Below, in pieces: positions 18,339 to 27,667 of a stretch of 64,000 nt of DNA (position 1 is the stretch's first letter; every line of letters starts with the position of its first letter). The stretch covers positions 248,001 through 312,000 of the forward strand of contig NZ_JADOEL010000001.1 of the NCBI RefSeq assembly GCF_015645465.1, written 5' to 3'. Below the pieces are notes generated by a model, which worked only from the letters and a program-made list of their open reading frames with translations, ran no database searches and was not told where the DNA came from. This stretch comes from Herminiimonas contaminans. GTDB lineage: Bacteria > Pseudomonadota > Gammaproteobacteria > Burkholderiales > Burkholderiaceae_D. The translations under genes and the position numbers were made by a program.

Positions 18339-19145
18339 ATGAAACTAGCCATCCGTCACGAAACCTTATATCGCTATACCTCGCCACTGACGTATACGAT
18401 CCAGCAACTGCGTCTGACGCCGCGTGTGGAGACACACCAGCACTTGCTGTCATGGACCATAGACACATCCGGCCAACGCCATGCCTTTACCGATGCATAC
18501 GGCAATCTGTGCCACATGCTGACGATCACCGACAGCCACGATACGGTGCGCATCGTTGTCACCGGCGAAGTGGAAGTGCTGCCTCTGGATAGAGGACGCT
18601 TGCTGGACAACGGCACCTTATCGCCACTGGTCTTCACTGTGCCGACCCGTTTGACCGAAGCGACCGATTACATCCAGGCATTTGCGGAGAAAAACCTGCA
18701 CGGCACCGGGAGTAGCGAGCTGCTCAAACTGGCTGAAGCAATTTGTGGTGCGGTCGCGTACCAAAGCGGTGCGACTGCAGTTACCAGTACCGCCAACGAT
18801 GCACTGCAACTGGGTCAGGGCGTATGCCAGGACCATGCACATTTGTTCATCGCCTGCTGCCACACGCGCAATATTCCGGTGCGCTATGTCTCCGGCTATA
18901 TCGATTCCGGCAGCACCGGCCATGCCGAAAGCCATGCCTGGGTCGATGTCTGGGTCGAAGAACTGGATTTCACCGGCTGGGTCAGCATAGACGTCACGCA
19001 CGCCTGCTTTGCCAGCGATGCGCATTGTCGCCTTGCGGTGGCGCGCGATTACGACTCGGCAGCCCCGGTCAGCGGAGTGCGGCGCGGCGGCGGTGAAGAA
19101 TCGTTGGATGTAAGCGTCAAAGTGGTGCCCCTGTGTGCCCAGTAA
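18339..19145 (+). CDS. transglutaminase-like cysteine protease/amidase
   Basis: 268 residues. Residues 1-90 are the bacterial transglutaminase N-terminal beta region (KLAIRHETLYRYTSPLTYTI). The papain-like core has the triad C163 (LGQGVCQDHAH), H199 (AESHAWVDVWV) and D218 (WVSIDVTHA). Bacterial members usually hydrolyse or form amide bonds rather than cross-link proteins. The start codon directly abuts the alpha-E stop, so translation is coupled. Together with the ATP-grasp protein it suggests a ligase plus hydrolase pair acting on the same peptide bond. Confidence 0.93.
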   Translation: MKLAIRHETLYRYTSPLTYTIQQLRLTPRVETHQHLLSWTIDTSGQRHAFTDAYGNLCHMLTITDSHDTVRIVVTGEVEVLPLDRGRLLDNGTLSPLVFTVPTRLTEATDYIQAFAEKNLHGTGSSELLKLAEAICGAVAYQSGATAVTSTANDALQLGQGVCQDHAHLFIACCHTRNIPVRYVSGYIDSGSTGHAESHAWVDVWVEELDFTGWVSIDVTHACFASDAHCRLAVARDYDSAAPVSGVRRGGGEESLDVSVKVVPLCAQ

Positions 19146-19201
19146 ATGAACAAAAGCCGGGCTTCCTGTAAAATTCGCGTTTTGCTTTTTCTCTGCTCAC
19201 C

Positions 19202-20086
19202 ATGACTTATTGTGTTGCGATGCGGCTGGACGCCGGGCTCGTGTTTCTGTCAGATTCGCGCACCAACGCTGGCGTTGATCACGTCGGTACTTTCCGCAAA
19301 ATGAATGTTTTCGAGATCCCGGGCGAGCGCCTGATGGTCTTGATGACAGCTGGGAACTTGTCGATTTCGCAATCGGTCCGGCAAATCATTGCAGAACACA
19401 CAACAGCTGGTGGCAAGAGCATCTGGAATGTCTCGTCCATGTATGAAGCAGCACAAGTTGTCGGTGAAGCAATCCGCATGGTGCATGACCGTGATGCCGG
19501 TACGCTGAAAGAATTCGGCATCGACTTCAATGTCAGCATGGTGTTTGGCGGACAGATCAAGGGCGAACGTTGCCGCCTGTTCCAAATGTACTCGGCAGGC
19601 AACTTCATCGAATCGCAGGACGAAAACACCTACTTCCAGATCGGTGAATCGAAGTACGGCAAACCCATTATCGATCGCGTCGTCACACCAGACACACCAC
19701 TCGATGAAGCAGCGAAGTGCGCACTGATCTCGATGGACTCTACCCTGCGCTCGAATATCTCGGTTGGCCTGCCGCTGGACTTGCTGATCTACGAAACGGA
19801 CAAGCTGGCCGTGACCCGCTTCGTCACCATCGACGAACACAATCAATACTTCCAGATGATACGTAACACCTGGGCCAAGCAATTGAAGACTGTGTTTGAA
19901 AGCATCAACGATCCGGTATGGAATGCCGCACCGGAAACCACCAGCAATGTCCTGTCCAGCCAGGGCCACAAGAACCAGCCGCTACGCATACAGGCGCCGG
20001 CCCAGTTCGGTATGGATAAAACCGTCAGCGCACCGGGTCCCTTGCAAACACTGGCGCAGGACGAAGGCAATAACCAACAGCACTAG
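19202..20086 (+). CDS. Anbu, proteasome-type peptidase (COG3484)
   Basis: 294 residues. After removal of Met1 the new N-terminus is TYCVAMRLDAGL, giving the Ntn-hydrolase nucleophile Thr; D18 (FLSDSRTNAG) and K33 (FRKMNVFEI) are at the positions of the proteasomal Asp17/Lys33 pair. Length, the SDSRTNAGVDH segment and the C-terminal extension of about 50 residues mark it as Anbu, the ancestral beta-subunit relative of HslV and 20S proteasomes, which assembles as open helical rings. No ATPase partner is encoded nearby. It is 56 bases after the transglutaminase gene on the same strand and followed by a strong terminator. Peptidase activity of Anbu proteins remains uncertain. Confidence 0.93.
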   Translation: MTYCVAMRLDAGLVFLSDSRTNAGVDHVGTFRKMNVFEIPGERLMVLMTAGNLSISQSVRQIIAEHTTAGGKSIWNVSSMYEAAQVVGEAIRMVHDRDAGTLKEFGIDFNVSMVFGGQIKGERCRLFQMYSAGNFIESQDENTYFQIGESKYGKPIIDRVVTPDTPLDEAAKCALISMDSTLRSNISVGLPLDLLIYETDKLAVTRFVTIDEHNQYFQMIRNTWAKQLKTVFESINDPVWNAAPETTSNVLSSQGHKNQPLRIQAPAQFGMDKTVSAPGPLQTLAQDEGNNQQH

Positions 20087-20112
20087 CCCACACAAACGCC
20101 GTCCGGCAAATA

Positions 20113-20148
20113 AAAAAGGCTGCCACACTTGCGTGTCGCAGCCTTTTT
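20113..20148. terminator. bidirectional terminator between anbu and purM
   Basis: Arms AAAAAGGCTGC (20113-20123) and GCAGCCTTTTT (20138-20148), with an inner ACAC/GTGT extension and a small loop. T runs are available on both strands, fitting the convergent genes. Confidence 0.9.
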
Positions 20149-20173
20149 GCTATGCGCTGGTCAGCGCTGATCT

Positions 20174-21217
20174 TTACAGCACGATGGTTTGTGCCTGGCC
20201 TTCTGCGCGTTCACGAATTTCACCGATGCGCATTACGGTTTCGCCAGCGGCTTTCAATTGTGCCATCGCTGCATCTGCATTTTCTTTCGACACGATAACG
20301 GTCATGCCGATACCGCAGTTAAAGACGCGATGCATTTCTGCGTCAGCCACGCCGCCGTGTTCCTGCAACCATTTGAACAATGGCGGCATGTCCCATGCAC
20401 CGCTGTCCAGCACGGCAGTCAGATGCGGCTGCAACACGCGTGGAATGTTTTCGACCAGGCCACCACCGGTGATGTGCACCATGCCTTTGACTTCCATCGC
20501 GGCCATCAAAGCCAGCAATGGTTTAACGTAAATACGGGTAGGCTCCATCAATACATCAGCCAGCTTGCGACCATGGAAATCAGCGTTCAGGTCAGGATTG
20601 GCGACCGAGATGATTTTACGGACCAGCGAGTAACCGTTGGAATGTGCGCCCGACGAAGCCAGGCCCAGTACCACGTCGCCCGGGGCAATTTTGGTACCGT
20701 CGATGATTTTCGATTTCTCTACTGCGCCGACCGCGAAACCGGCCAGATCGTATTCACCTGCTGGGTACATGCTAGGCATTTCAGCGGTTTCACCACCGAT
20801 CAGCGCGCAACCGGCCTGTTCGCAACCCTTGGCCACACCCTTGATAACGTCGGTTGCAATGGCAACATCCAGCTTACCGCAGGCGAAGTAGTCGAGGAAG
20901 AACAACGGTTCTGCACCTTGGACCAGGATGTCGTTAACGCTCATCGCGACCAGATCGATGCCGACCGTGTCGTGGCGATTCAATTCAAAAGCCAGTTTCA
21001 GCTTGGTGCCGACACCGTCGGTACCGGAGACCAGTACCGGCTCCTTGTACTTCTTGCTGATCTCGAACATCGCGCCGAAACCGCCCAGGCCACCCATTAC
21101 GCCTTCACGCATGGTGCGTTTGGCAAATGGCTTGATCGCTTCGACCAGAGCATCTCCGGCATCAATGTCTACACCAGCGTCGCGGTAGGAAAGGGAAATA
21201 TTGGAATTGGAACTCAT
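20174..21217 (-). CDS. purM: phosphoribosylformylglycinamidine cyclo-ligase PurM
   Basis: 347 residues, normal for PurM (AIR synthetase), which closes the imidazole ring of formylglycinamidine ribonucleotide using ATP, step five of purine synthesis. Visible motifs: [19 protein letters not shown] at the N-terminus, [38 protein letters not shown] and [15 protein letters not shown]. It is divergent from hda across a 350-base gap, an arrangement common in betaproteobacteria, and convergent with anbu. Confidence 0.98.
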   Translation of the reverse strand: MSSNSNISLSYRDAGVDIDAGDALVEAIKPFAKRTMREGVMGGLGGFGAMFEISKKYKEPVLVSGTDGVGTKLKLAFELNRHDTVGIDLVAMSVNDILVQGAEPLFFLDYFACGKLDVAIATDVIKGVAKGCEQAGCALIGGETAEMPSMYPAGEYDLAGFAVGAVEKSKIIDGTKIAPGDVVLGLASSGAHSNGYSLVRKIISVANPDLNADFHGRKLADVLMEPTRIYVKPLLALMAAMEVKGMVHITGGGLVENIPRVLQPHLTAVLDSGAWDMPPLFKWLQEHGGVADAEMHRVFNCGIGMTVIVSKENADAAMAQLKAAGETVMRIGEIRERAEGQAQTIVL

Positions 21218-21567
21218 GATGGATAGTCAGCAGAGGCAGTAAAATAGACGGTTATGGCCAGATGGCTAGCCTGTGGATCATTAGTTCTGGAGGACGGATC
21301 GGATCAGGATCACAATGAGCGGGAGTCATCGCGGGCAAAATCACTAAGCGCGCTTCCAAAACAGGACGATTCAGGCTCTATAATTCGGATTAGCCCGTAT
21401 TCTAGCAAATCGATCCCCCTCCTCCGTCATTTGATGCCACTTTCTTTGCCTTGGGAACAAAATAAACCCGGATATGCTCGGGTATGCTGCACGGAATGGC
21501 GTTTTACCGGTTTTTCATACCGGTTGCGAACATTGCATTTTTTACAAATAAATATGACCAAACACGC
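21218..21567. other. 350-base divergent region between purM and hda
   Basis: A TATAAT at 21379-21384 (plus strand) could be the -10 of hda, but no good -35 lies at the right spacing. A five-codon minicistron (ATG 21554, MTKHA, TGA) overlaps the hda ATG by one base in an ATGA arrangement. No PurR-like palindrome was recognised. Confidence 0.4.
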
Positions 21568-22239
21568 ATGAGGCAGTTGTTACTCGATTTACCCGCCGAA
21601 AAGCCACAGACGCTGGACAGCTTCGTGGTCGGCACCAACGCCGAACTGGCGCAATTACTGCACCGCCTGGCCGCAGGCCAGCCAAATGGCCTGGATGAAC
21701 GCTTCGTCTACCTGTGGGGCGAGGCCGGCGCGGGCAAAACCCATTTGCTACGTGCGATGGCAGAAACGCCGCGGGCGCGCTACTTGGCGGCAAATGCCGG
21801 TACTGACGACTTCCTGTACGACCCGGCAACCACGCTATACCTGCTGGATGACAGCCACAAACTATCGCCGGAGGCACAAATCGCCGCGTTTGCCCTGTTT
21901 AACCAAGTGCGCGAACAAGGTGGCTGCCTGATTGCAGCGGGCAATGCCGCACCCACCAGCCTGGAGGTGCGGGAAGATTTGCGTACCCGTTTCGGCTGGG
22001 GTCTGATTTATCAGGTGCACGGCTTGAGTGATGAAGAGAAAATTGCCGCCCTTACGCATGCGGCCAACGCACGCGGGCTAACGCTGTCGCCCGGCGTGTT
22101 ACCCTATCTCATTACGCATTTTGCGCGCGACATGCGCTCTTTATCAGCGATGCTGGACGCACTCGACCAATATTCGCTGGAAACAAAACGCCCGATTACC
22201 CTGCCTTTGCTGCGCGAATTGCTGCAACGGCAAGACTGA
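21568..22239 (+). CDS. hda: DnaA regulatory inactivator Hda
   Basis: Start placed at MRQLLLDLPAEKPQTLDSF, the usual Hda N-terminus; the upstream 28 codons in frame lack family similarity. The 223-residue protein is a AAA+ module related to DnaA domain III without the DNA-binding domain IV: Walker A GEAGAGKTH, Walker B LYLLDDSHKL and the arginine-finger region RTRFGWGLIYQV. With the beta clamp it stimulates hydrolysis of DnaA-bound ATP to prevent re-initiation. The N-terminal QLLLDL is the clamp-binding motif. It heads a run of four co-directional genes, with the HAD gene 20 bases downstream. Confidence 0.93.
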   Translation: MRQLLLDLPAEKPQTLDSFVVGTNAELAQLLHRLAAGQPNGLDERFVYLWGEAGAGKTHLLRAMAETPRARYLAANAGTDDFLYDPATTLYLLDDSHKLSPEAQIAAFALFNQVREQGGCLIAAGNAAPTSLEVREDLRTRFGWGLIYQVHGLSDEEKIAALTHAANARGLTLSPGVLPYLITHFARDMRSLSAMLDALDQYSLETKRPITLPLLRELLQRQD

Positions 22240-22259
22240 ACAAACCGTTAAGCAGAAAC

Positions 22260-22934
22260 ATGAAAAACCTGGCTTTATTTGACCTCGACCACACGCTGAT
22301 CCCGCTCGATTCCGATTATGAATGGGGACAGTTCCTGGCCCGTACCGGCGCCGTTGATCGCGAGGCCTTTGCCAAGCGCAATGCCGAATTCTTCGCGCAA
22401 TACCAAAATGGCACGCTGGACCCGCATGAATACCTGGAGTTCGCGCTCGGCACCCTGGCGCAGTTCCCACGCACCCAGCTCGACGCCTGGCATCAGGAAT
22501 TCATGAATGAAGTCATCCACCCGGTACTCCTGCCATCTGCTCGTGATTTATTGAAAAAGCACCAGGATGCTGGCGACCTGGTCGCGATCGTCACCGCCAC
22601 CAACCGCTTCGTGACAGCACCTATCGCACAGGCGCTGAATGTCGAGCATTTGCTGGCCGCCGAGCCTGAAGTCAAGGCAGACGGCAACCTGACCGGAAAA
22701 CTAGTTGGCGTTCCGACCTCAGGCGCGGGTAAAATCGCACATACCAATGCGTGGCTGGCCGCGCGTGGCCTTACATTAAAGGATTTCGAACGCAGCTATT
22801 TCTATAGCGACTCGCAAGCCGACATTCCCTTGTTGTCCGTCGTCACTCATCCGATTGCAACCAACCCTAATGCCTTGCTGACTGCGCACGCTAAAGCGCA
22901 GGGCTGGCCGATCATCAATCTCTTCAATGATTAA
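22260..22934 (+). CDS. HAD-IB family hydrolase (SerB-like phosphatase)
   Basis: 224 residues. HAD motif I is FDLDHTLIPLDSD with both catalytic Asp residues; motif II is VTATNRF; motif III/IV is K (GAGKIAH) and YFYSDSQADIPLL. The helical cap at 20-90 is typical of subclass IB, which includes phosphoserine phosphatase and histidinol-phosphatase relatives. The substrate cannot be fixed from sequence. Its last codons overlap the pcnB start by 8 bases, so the genes are translationally linked. Confidence 0.88.
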   Translation: MKNLALFDLDHTLIPLDSDYEWGQFLARTGAVDREAFAKRNAEFFAQYQNGTLDPHEYLEFALGTLAQFPRTQLDAWHQEFMNEVIHPVLLPSARDLLKKHQDAGDLVAIVTATNRFVTAPIAQALNVEHLLAAEPEVKADGNLTGKLVGVPTSGAGKIAHTNAWLAARGLTLKDFERSYFYSDSQADIPLLSVVTHPIATNPNALLTAHAKAQGWPIINLFND

Positions 22935-24294
22935 AAAGCTTATCCGTCGCATCCTCGGCACCAAACAAAAAACCGGCGATACCAGCAAAGCTGTCGTATT
23001 GACTGCGAAAGAACATCGCATCGATCCCAAGCTGGTATCCGCCAATGCCGTGCGCGTCACCAGTACCCTGCAACAGGCTGGCTTCAAAGCCTTCCTGGTC
23101 GGCGGTGCAGTGCGCGACTTGCTGCTGGGCGTGAAGCCCAAGGATTTTGATATCGCAACCAATGCGACGCCGGAACAAGTCAAACGCCTGTTCCGCCGCG
23201 CCTTCATCATCGGCAAACGCTTCCAAATCGTACATGTCATGTTTGGCCAGGACCTGCTCGAAGTCACCACCTTCCGTGGTACCTCCACCGACGCAGCACC
23301 GAAGGATGAACATGGCCGCGTATTGCGCGACAACACTTTCGGCGAACAACATGAAGATGCGTTGCGCCGCGACTTCACCATCAATGCGATGTACTACGAT
23401 CCCGCCACGCAAACCGTGCTGGATTACCACGGCGGCATGGCCGACATCCGCAATAAAACCCTGCGCATCATAGGCATACCGGAAGCACGCTACCGCGAAG
23501 ATCCGGTGCGCATGCTGCGCGTCGTACGCTTTGCCGCCAAACTGAACTTCGTCATTGATCCGGCCACCAGCGCACCTATCCGTGTGATGGCACCGCTGAT
23601 CAACAATGTCCCGGCGGCGCGCGTATTCGATGAAATGCTCAAGCTGCTGATGAGTGGCTCTGCCCTCGCCTGCCTGCAGCAATTGCGCAAGGAAGGTTTG
23701 CACCACGGCTTGCTGCCTCTGCTGGACGTGGTACTCGAACAACCGCTGGGTGAGAAGTTTGTGCGCCTGGCGCTGGCCAGCACCGATGAACGCGTCAAAC
23801 AAGGCAAACCGGTTTCACCGGGCTTCCTGTTCGCATCATTGCTGTGGCATCAGGTACTGGAAAAATGGAAGGCTTACCAGGCAGCTGGCGAGTATCCGAT
23901 TCCGGCGCTGCACCTGGCGGCCGATGACGTGCTGAATACGCAAACCGACAAGCTCGCACTGCAACGCAAGATCGCATCCGACATGCGTGACATCTGGGCG
24001 ATGCAGCCACGCTTCGAACGCCGCATCGGCAAGTCGCCATACAAATTGCTCGAACACCTGCGCATGCGTGCCGGTTACGACTTCCTGTTGCTGCGTTGCG
24101 CATCAGGTGAAATCGATAGCGAGATTGGTGAATGGTGGACTGCCTTCATGGAAGCAGACGGCCCAGGTCGTGAAGCCTTGCTGGCAAAGAAACCAAGCAG
24201 CACTGCTGAAGCAGCTCCTGCCAAGAAACGACCACGCCGTCGTCGTTCGCGTTCCGGCGGTGGTGGCGCTAGCGGTACAGCCAAAGCCGAATGA
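22927..24294 (+). CDS. pcnB: poly(A) polymerase PcnB
   Basis: 455 residues. The class II nucleotidyltransferase core shows FLVGGAVRDLLLGVKPKDFDIATNA (GG and metal-binding DxD), followed by RRDFTINAMYYD and RYREDPVRMLRVVRFAAKLNF. The long N-terminal extension and the Arg/Lys-rich tail (KKRPRRRRSRSGG) distinguish a poly(A) polymerase from a CCA-adding enzyme. PcnB adds 3' A tails that target RNA for decay. It overlaps the HAD gene upstream and folK downstream (ATGA), which is the conserved pcnB-folK order. Confidence 0.95.
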   Translation: MIKKLIRRILGTKQKTGDTSKAVVLTAKEHRIDPKLVSANAVRVTSTLQQAGFKAFLVGGAVRDLLLGVKPKDFDIATNATPEQVKRLFRRAFIIGKRFQIVHVMFGQDLLEVTTFRGTSTDAAPKDEHGRVLRDNTFGEQHEDALRRDFTINAMYYDPATQTVLDYHGGMADIRNKTLRIIGIPEARYREDPVRMLRVVRFAAKLNFVIDPATSAPIRVMAPLINNVPAARVFDEMLKLLMSGSALACLQQLRKEGLHHGLLPLLDVVLEQPLGEKFVRLALASTDERVKQGKPVSPGFLFASLLWHQVLEKWKAYQAAGEYPIPALHLAADDVLNTQTDKLALQRKIASDMRDIWAMQPRFERRIGKSPYKLLEHLRMRAGYDFLLLRCASGEIDSEIGEWWTAFMEADGPGREALLAKKPSSTAEAAPAKKRPRRRRSRSGGGGASGTAKAE

Positions 24295-24785
24295 CCCCAG
24301 TGACAACAGCTGTTACTGCCTACATCGCGATAGGCTCGAACCTGGGCGATGCGCAGGATCATGTTTTGTACGCCTTGCGCGAGCTGGATCAGCTCGCCTC
24401 CACTCGCCTGCTGGCGCAGTCATCGCTGTTTCGCACCGCACCGATAGATTCCAGCGGCGACGATTACATCAACGCGGTTGCAGCTGTCAGCACCAGCCTG
24501 TCAGCCGAAGCATTGCTGCAGGCTTTGCTGGCGCTGGAACAAACGCGCGGCCGTGAACGTCCCTACTTCAACGCACCGCGCACGCTGGATCTCGACTTGC
24601 TGCTGTATGGTGATGCAGAGATCAACACCGACACCCTGACCGTGCCGCATCCCCGTATGACGAGTCGCGCCTTCGTACTCATTCCATTGCTGCAAATCGA
24701 TCCCTTCATCCAGATCCCGGGACTGGGTGCCGCACATCAGTTTGCTCCGGCAGTAGCTGATCAGGCCATCAGCAAGATAGCCTGA
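24291..24785 (+). CDS. folK: 2-amino-4-hydroxy-6-hydroxymethyldihydropteridine pyrophosphokinase FolK
   Basis: 164 residues, standard length. Signature motifs are AYIAIGSNLGDAQDHV, the EQTRGRERPYFNAPRTLDLD stretch with the metal-binding DLD pair, and VPHPRMTSRAFVLIPL. FolK transfers pyrophosphate from ATP to the pterin alcohol in folate synthesis. Its ATG overlaps the pcnB stop by four bases. The panB gene of the same pathway group lies further on, with the DUF486 and deoxynucleoside kinase genes between. Confidence 0.97.
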   Translation: MTPVTTAVTAYIAIGSNLGDAQDHVLYALRELDQLASTRLLAQSSLFRTAPIDSSGDDYINAVAAVSTSLSAEALLQALLALEQTRGRERPYFNAPRTLDLDLLLYGDAEINTDTLTVPHPRMTSRAFVLIPLLQIDPFIQIPGLGAAHQFAPAVADQAISKIA

Positions 24786-24847
24786 TATCTTTACCTGCAT
24801 CCATAGCGCCACATACACATACTGATTACTCCATACCCGAGGCCAGC

Positions 24848-25195
24848 ATGCAAATACCTGTAATCGTCCAAACCGTCGGCTTGCTGACGCTATCGAATAT
24901 TTTCATGACAGTAGCCTGGTACGGCCACCTCAAAGGTCTGGCATCCAAGCCATGGTGGATAGCGGCACTCATCAGTTGGGGCATTGCACTCTTCGAATAT
25001 TTGCTGCAAGTCCCGGCCAATCGCATCGGCTATACCCAGTTCAGTCTGGCCCAACTGAAAATTATGCAAGAAGCGATTACACTCACGGTGTTCGTGCCGT
25101 TTGCGATTGTCTTTATGGATCAGCCTTTCAAGCTGGACTACGTCTGGGCTGCACTCTGTCTGGTCGGCGCGGTGTACTTCATTTTCCGCACCTGA
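24848..25195 (+). CDS. DMT-family small membrane protein (DUF486)
   Basis: 115 residues with four TM helices, starting MQIPVIVQTVGLLTLSNIFMTVAWYGHL and ending AALCLVGAVYFIFRT. It fits the DUF486 family, which has the four-helix half-unit of drug/metabolite transporters. Transport activity and substrate are unknown. It sits between folK and the deoxynucleoside kinase gene, co-directional with both, with short gaps (62 and 56 bases). Confidence 0.88.
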   Translation: MQIPVIVQTVGLLTLSNIFMTVAWYGHLKGLASKPWWIAALISWGIALFEYLLQVPANRIGYTQFSLAQLKIMQEAITLTVFVPFAIVFMDQPFKLDYVWAALCLVGAVYFIFRT

Positions 25196-25251
25196 TAACA
25201 GCTGCAACGCCATCGCAACATCGCCTATAGAAAAGATCAGGAAAGCATCTT

Positions 25252-25893
25252 ATGGATTTAGAGAAATACAAATATATCGTGGTCGAAGGTGCTATCGGCG
25301 CTGGCAAAACCACGCTGGCACGCAAGCTCGCGACCCAGCTCGGCGCACAGACCTTGCTGGAATTGCCGGAAGAAAATCCCTTCCTCGAAAAGTTCTATCG
25401 CGATGCGGCGCGCTATGCATTGCCTACTCAAATGTTCTTCCTGCTGCAACGGATGAATCAGTTACGCGACCTGGCACAACCGGATTTATTCGATGCCCGC
25501 ATCGTGTCTGATTTCTTGCTGGACAAAGACCCTATCTTCGCGCGCCTGACCCTGAGTGATGACGAACTCGCGCTGTACCAGCAACTGTACGATCACCTGC
25601 GTCCGCAAGCACCATTACCTGACCTCGTGATCTACCTGCAGGCAGAACCGCAAACCCTGATCGATCGCATCAAGAAGCGTGGCATCCCGATGGAAGCAGG
25701 CATTTCGGAAAATTATATGCATCGCCTGTGCGACAGCTATAGCCGTATCTTTTACGAATACGACACCGCACCCTTGCTGATCGTCAACACCGAACATCTG
25801 AACCCGATTGATAACAATGAAGACTTTGCGCTGCTGCTGACGCGCATCGCCAACATGCGCGGAAAACGCGAATTTTTTAGCCGTGGAGAATAA
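25252..25893 (+). CDS. deoxynucleoside kinase (deoxyadenosine/deoxyguanosine kinase type)
   Basis: 213 residues. P-loop [17 protein letters not shown], the DRS-type region [16 protein letters not shown], and the lid [24 protein letters not shown]. Members phosphorylate deoxynucleosides for salvage. The arrangement folK-dNK-panB is common in beta- and gammaproteobacteria, although the reason is unknown. Only two bases separate its stop from the panB ATG, with a GGAG just inside its 3' end serving as the panB ribosome site. Confidence 0.9.
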   Translation: MDLEKYKYIVVEGAIGAGKTTLARKLATQLGAQTLLELPEENPFLEKFYRDAARYALPTQMFFLLQRMNQLRDLAQPDLFDARIVSDFLLDKDPIFARLTLSDDELALYQQLYDHLRPQAPLPDLVIYLQAEPQTLIDRIKKRGIPMEAGISENYMHRLCDSYSRIFYEYDTAPLLIVNTEHLNPIDNNEDFALLLTRIANMRGKREFFSRGE

Positions 25894-25895
25894 GC

Positions 25896-26714
25896 ATGTC
25901 CAGCTATTTGCAAGAAGTACGTACCAAAGCCGTCACCGTTCCATCCCTGCTCGCAATGAAAGAGCGCGGTGAGAAAATCACCATGCTGACCGCCTACGAT
26001 GCCAGCTTTGCATCGATGATGGATACCTGCGGCGTAGAGATGATCTTGATCGGCGATTCGCTGGGTATGGTTTGCCAGGGACATAATTCCACGCTGCCAG
26101 TCACCATCGATGACGTCGCTTATCACACCGCTTGCGTGGCACGTGGTTCGAAGACCGCATTCGTGATGTCCGACATGCCTTTCGGCTCGTATGCAACCAA
26201 GGAAGACGCGTTCAAAAACGCCGTCAAACTGGTGCAAGCCGGTGCGCAAATGGTCAAGATAGAAGGCGGTGCATGGATGGCTGACACCGTGCGCTTTTTG
26301 ACCGAACGTGCGATCCCGGTCATGGTGCATCTCGGCCTGACACCGCAATTCGTACATCAGTTCGGTGGCTACAAAGTACAAGGTAAAACTGCGGAAGGCG
26401 CAGAACAAATGAAAAGCGATGCACTAGCATTGCAAGCAGCCGGTGCTGCGATGTTATTGCTGGAAGCTATTCCAGCTTCGCTCGGCAAGGAGCTCACCGA
26501 GCTGGTCGACATGCCGACCATAGGCATAGGTGCAGGCCCTGACTGCTCCGGACAAGTACTGGTACTGCACGACTACATCAACGTCTTCCCTGGCAAAAAA
26601 GCACGTTTCGTGCGCAACTTCATGGAAGGCCAGACCAGCATAGAAGGCGCGACCCGCGCTTATGTCGCAGCGGTCAAGGACGGATCATTTCCAGCCCCGG
26701 AACACTGCTTCTGA
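25896..26714 (+). CDS. panB: 3-methyl-2-oxobutanoate hydroxymethyltransferase PanB
   Basis: 272 residues forming a TIM barrel. Motifs: [37 protein letters not shown] (Mg-binding Asp), [18 protein letters not shown], and the late [18 protein letters not shown]. The enzyme adds a hydroxymethyl group from methylene-tetrahydrofolate to ketoisovalerate, the first step of pantothenate synthesis, so it uses the folate made downstream of FolK. It ends the operon at a strong terminator. panC is not in the window. Confidence 0.98.
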   Translation: MSSYLQEVRTKAVTVPSLLAMKERGEKITMLTAYDASFASMMDTCGVEMILIGDSLGMVCQGHNSTLPVTIDDVAYHTACVARGSKTAFVMSDMPFGSYATKEDAFKNAVKLVQAGAQMVKIEGGAWMADTVRFLTERAIPVMVHLGLTPQFVHQFGGYKVQGKTAEGAEQMKSDALALQAAGAAMLLLEAIPASLGKELTELVDMPTIGIGAGPDCSGQVLVLHDYINVFPGKKARFVRNFMEGQTSIEGATRAYVAAVKDGSFPAPEHCF

Positions 26715-26719
26715 AAATA

Positions 26720-26751
26720 AAAAAGCCTGTTCGTAGTGGACAGGCTTTTTT
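26720..26751. terminator. bidirectional terminator after panB
   Basis: Arms AAAAAGCCTGT and ACAGGCTTTTT with the loop TCGTAGTGG; T runs on both strands. It lies between panB and the convergent zinc metallopeptidase gene. Confidence 0.9.
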
Positions 26752-26768
26752 CATAAGGCTACGGATAC

Positions 26769-27632
26769 TTACAGCTGTTGCGCCGCGAAGGTATTGCAGT
26801 CATTTAACTGACCACGTTGTATGCCACGCTGGAACCAGCGCACCCGCTGTGCCGATGTGCCATGCGTGAATGAATCCGGCACCACCACACCTTGCGACTG
26901 ACGCTGCAAGGCATCGTCACCTATCGCACTCGCTGCCTTTAATGCACTTTCCACATCGCCGTCTTCCAGAATACTGCGCGCCTGGTTCGCGTGGTAAGCC
27001 CAGACACCGGCGAAGCAATCCGCCTGCAACTCAACCTTCACCGACAAGGCATTCGCCTGCTTTTGCGTACCGCCGCGACGTGCCTGATCGACCTTGTCCA
27101 TGATGCCGCTGATGTGCTGTACATGATGACCGACTTCATGCGCGATCACATAGGCTTGCGCAAAGTTGCTGGAAACACGGAAACGATCACGCATGGTCTG
27201 GAAGAACTCCAGATCGATATAAACCTTCTGGTCACCCGGGCAATAGAATGGTCCGGCTGCCGTATCGCCGGTACCGCAAGCAGTCGGCGTCTGCCCGGAG
27301 AACAACACAAGTTTAGGCCTGCCGTAAGTACCGCCATTTTCACGGAAAATCTGACCCCAGACATCTTCGGTATCTGCCAGCACAGTGCCGACAAAGCGTG
27401 CCGTCTGGTCATCCGCTGGCGGCCGTTGCGCCGGTGCCTGCTGCGATTGCAACTGCCCCGGACCACCGCTGAGCAAACTGATGATAGTGGCCGGGTTAAT
27501 GCCGAGGAAATAAGAGCCGAGCAAGGCAATCACGATGGTGCCTATGCCTATCGAACGGCCGCCGAAGCCACCACCGCCACTGCCACGCCTGTCTTCCACG
27601 TTATCGCTTTCGCGATTACCTTCCCATTTCAT
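26769..27632 (-). CDS. neutral zinc metallopeptidase, YpfJ/KPN_02809 family
   Basis: 287 residues. The N-terminus is a charged and Gly-rich cytosolic stretch (MKWEGNRESDNVEDRRG) followed by one TM helix (IGIGTIVIALLGSYFLGI, about 27-45), so most of the protein is probably periplasmic. The catalytic helix is AYVIAHEVGHHVQHISG, the zincin HExxH, with ELQADCFAGVWA downstream supplying the third ligand. GTGDTAAGPFYCPGDQKVYID is the other family block. No substrate is known. It stands alone, convergent with panB, and is followed upstream by can on the same strand. Confidence 0.92.
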   Translation of the reverse strand: MKWEGNRESDNVEDRRGSGGGGFGGRSIGIGTIVIALLGSYFLGINPATIISLLSGGPGQLQSQQAPAQRPPADDQTARFVGTVLADTEDVWGQIFRENGGTYGRPKLVLFSGQTPTACGTGDTAAGPFYCPGDQKVYIDLEFFQTMRDRFRVSSNFAQAYVIAHEVGHHVQHISGIMDKVDQARRGGTQKQANALSVKVELQADCFAGVWAYHANQARSILEDGDVESALKAASAIGDDALQRQSQGVVVPDSFTHGTSAQRVRWFQRGIQRGQLNDCNTFAAQQL

Positions 27633-27667
27633 GTTGCCTCCCCCGGCTTAAAGCTTGTTTTGCTAGC

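Noticed and set aside
20189-21226. 345-codon open frame antisense to purM
   Set aside because: Shadow of purM; no motif.
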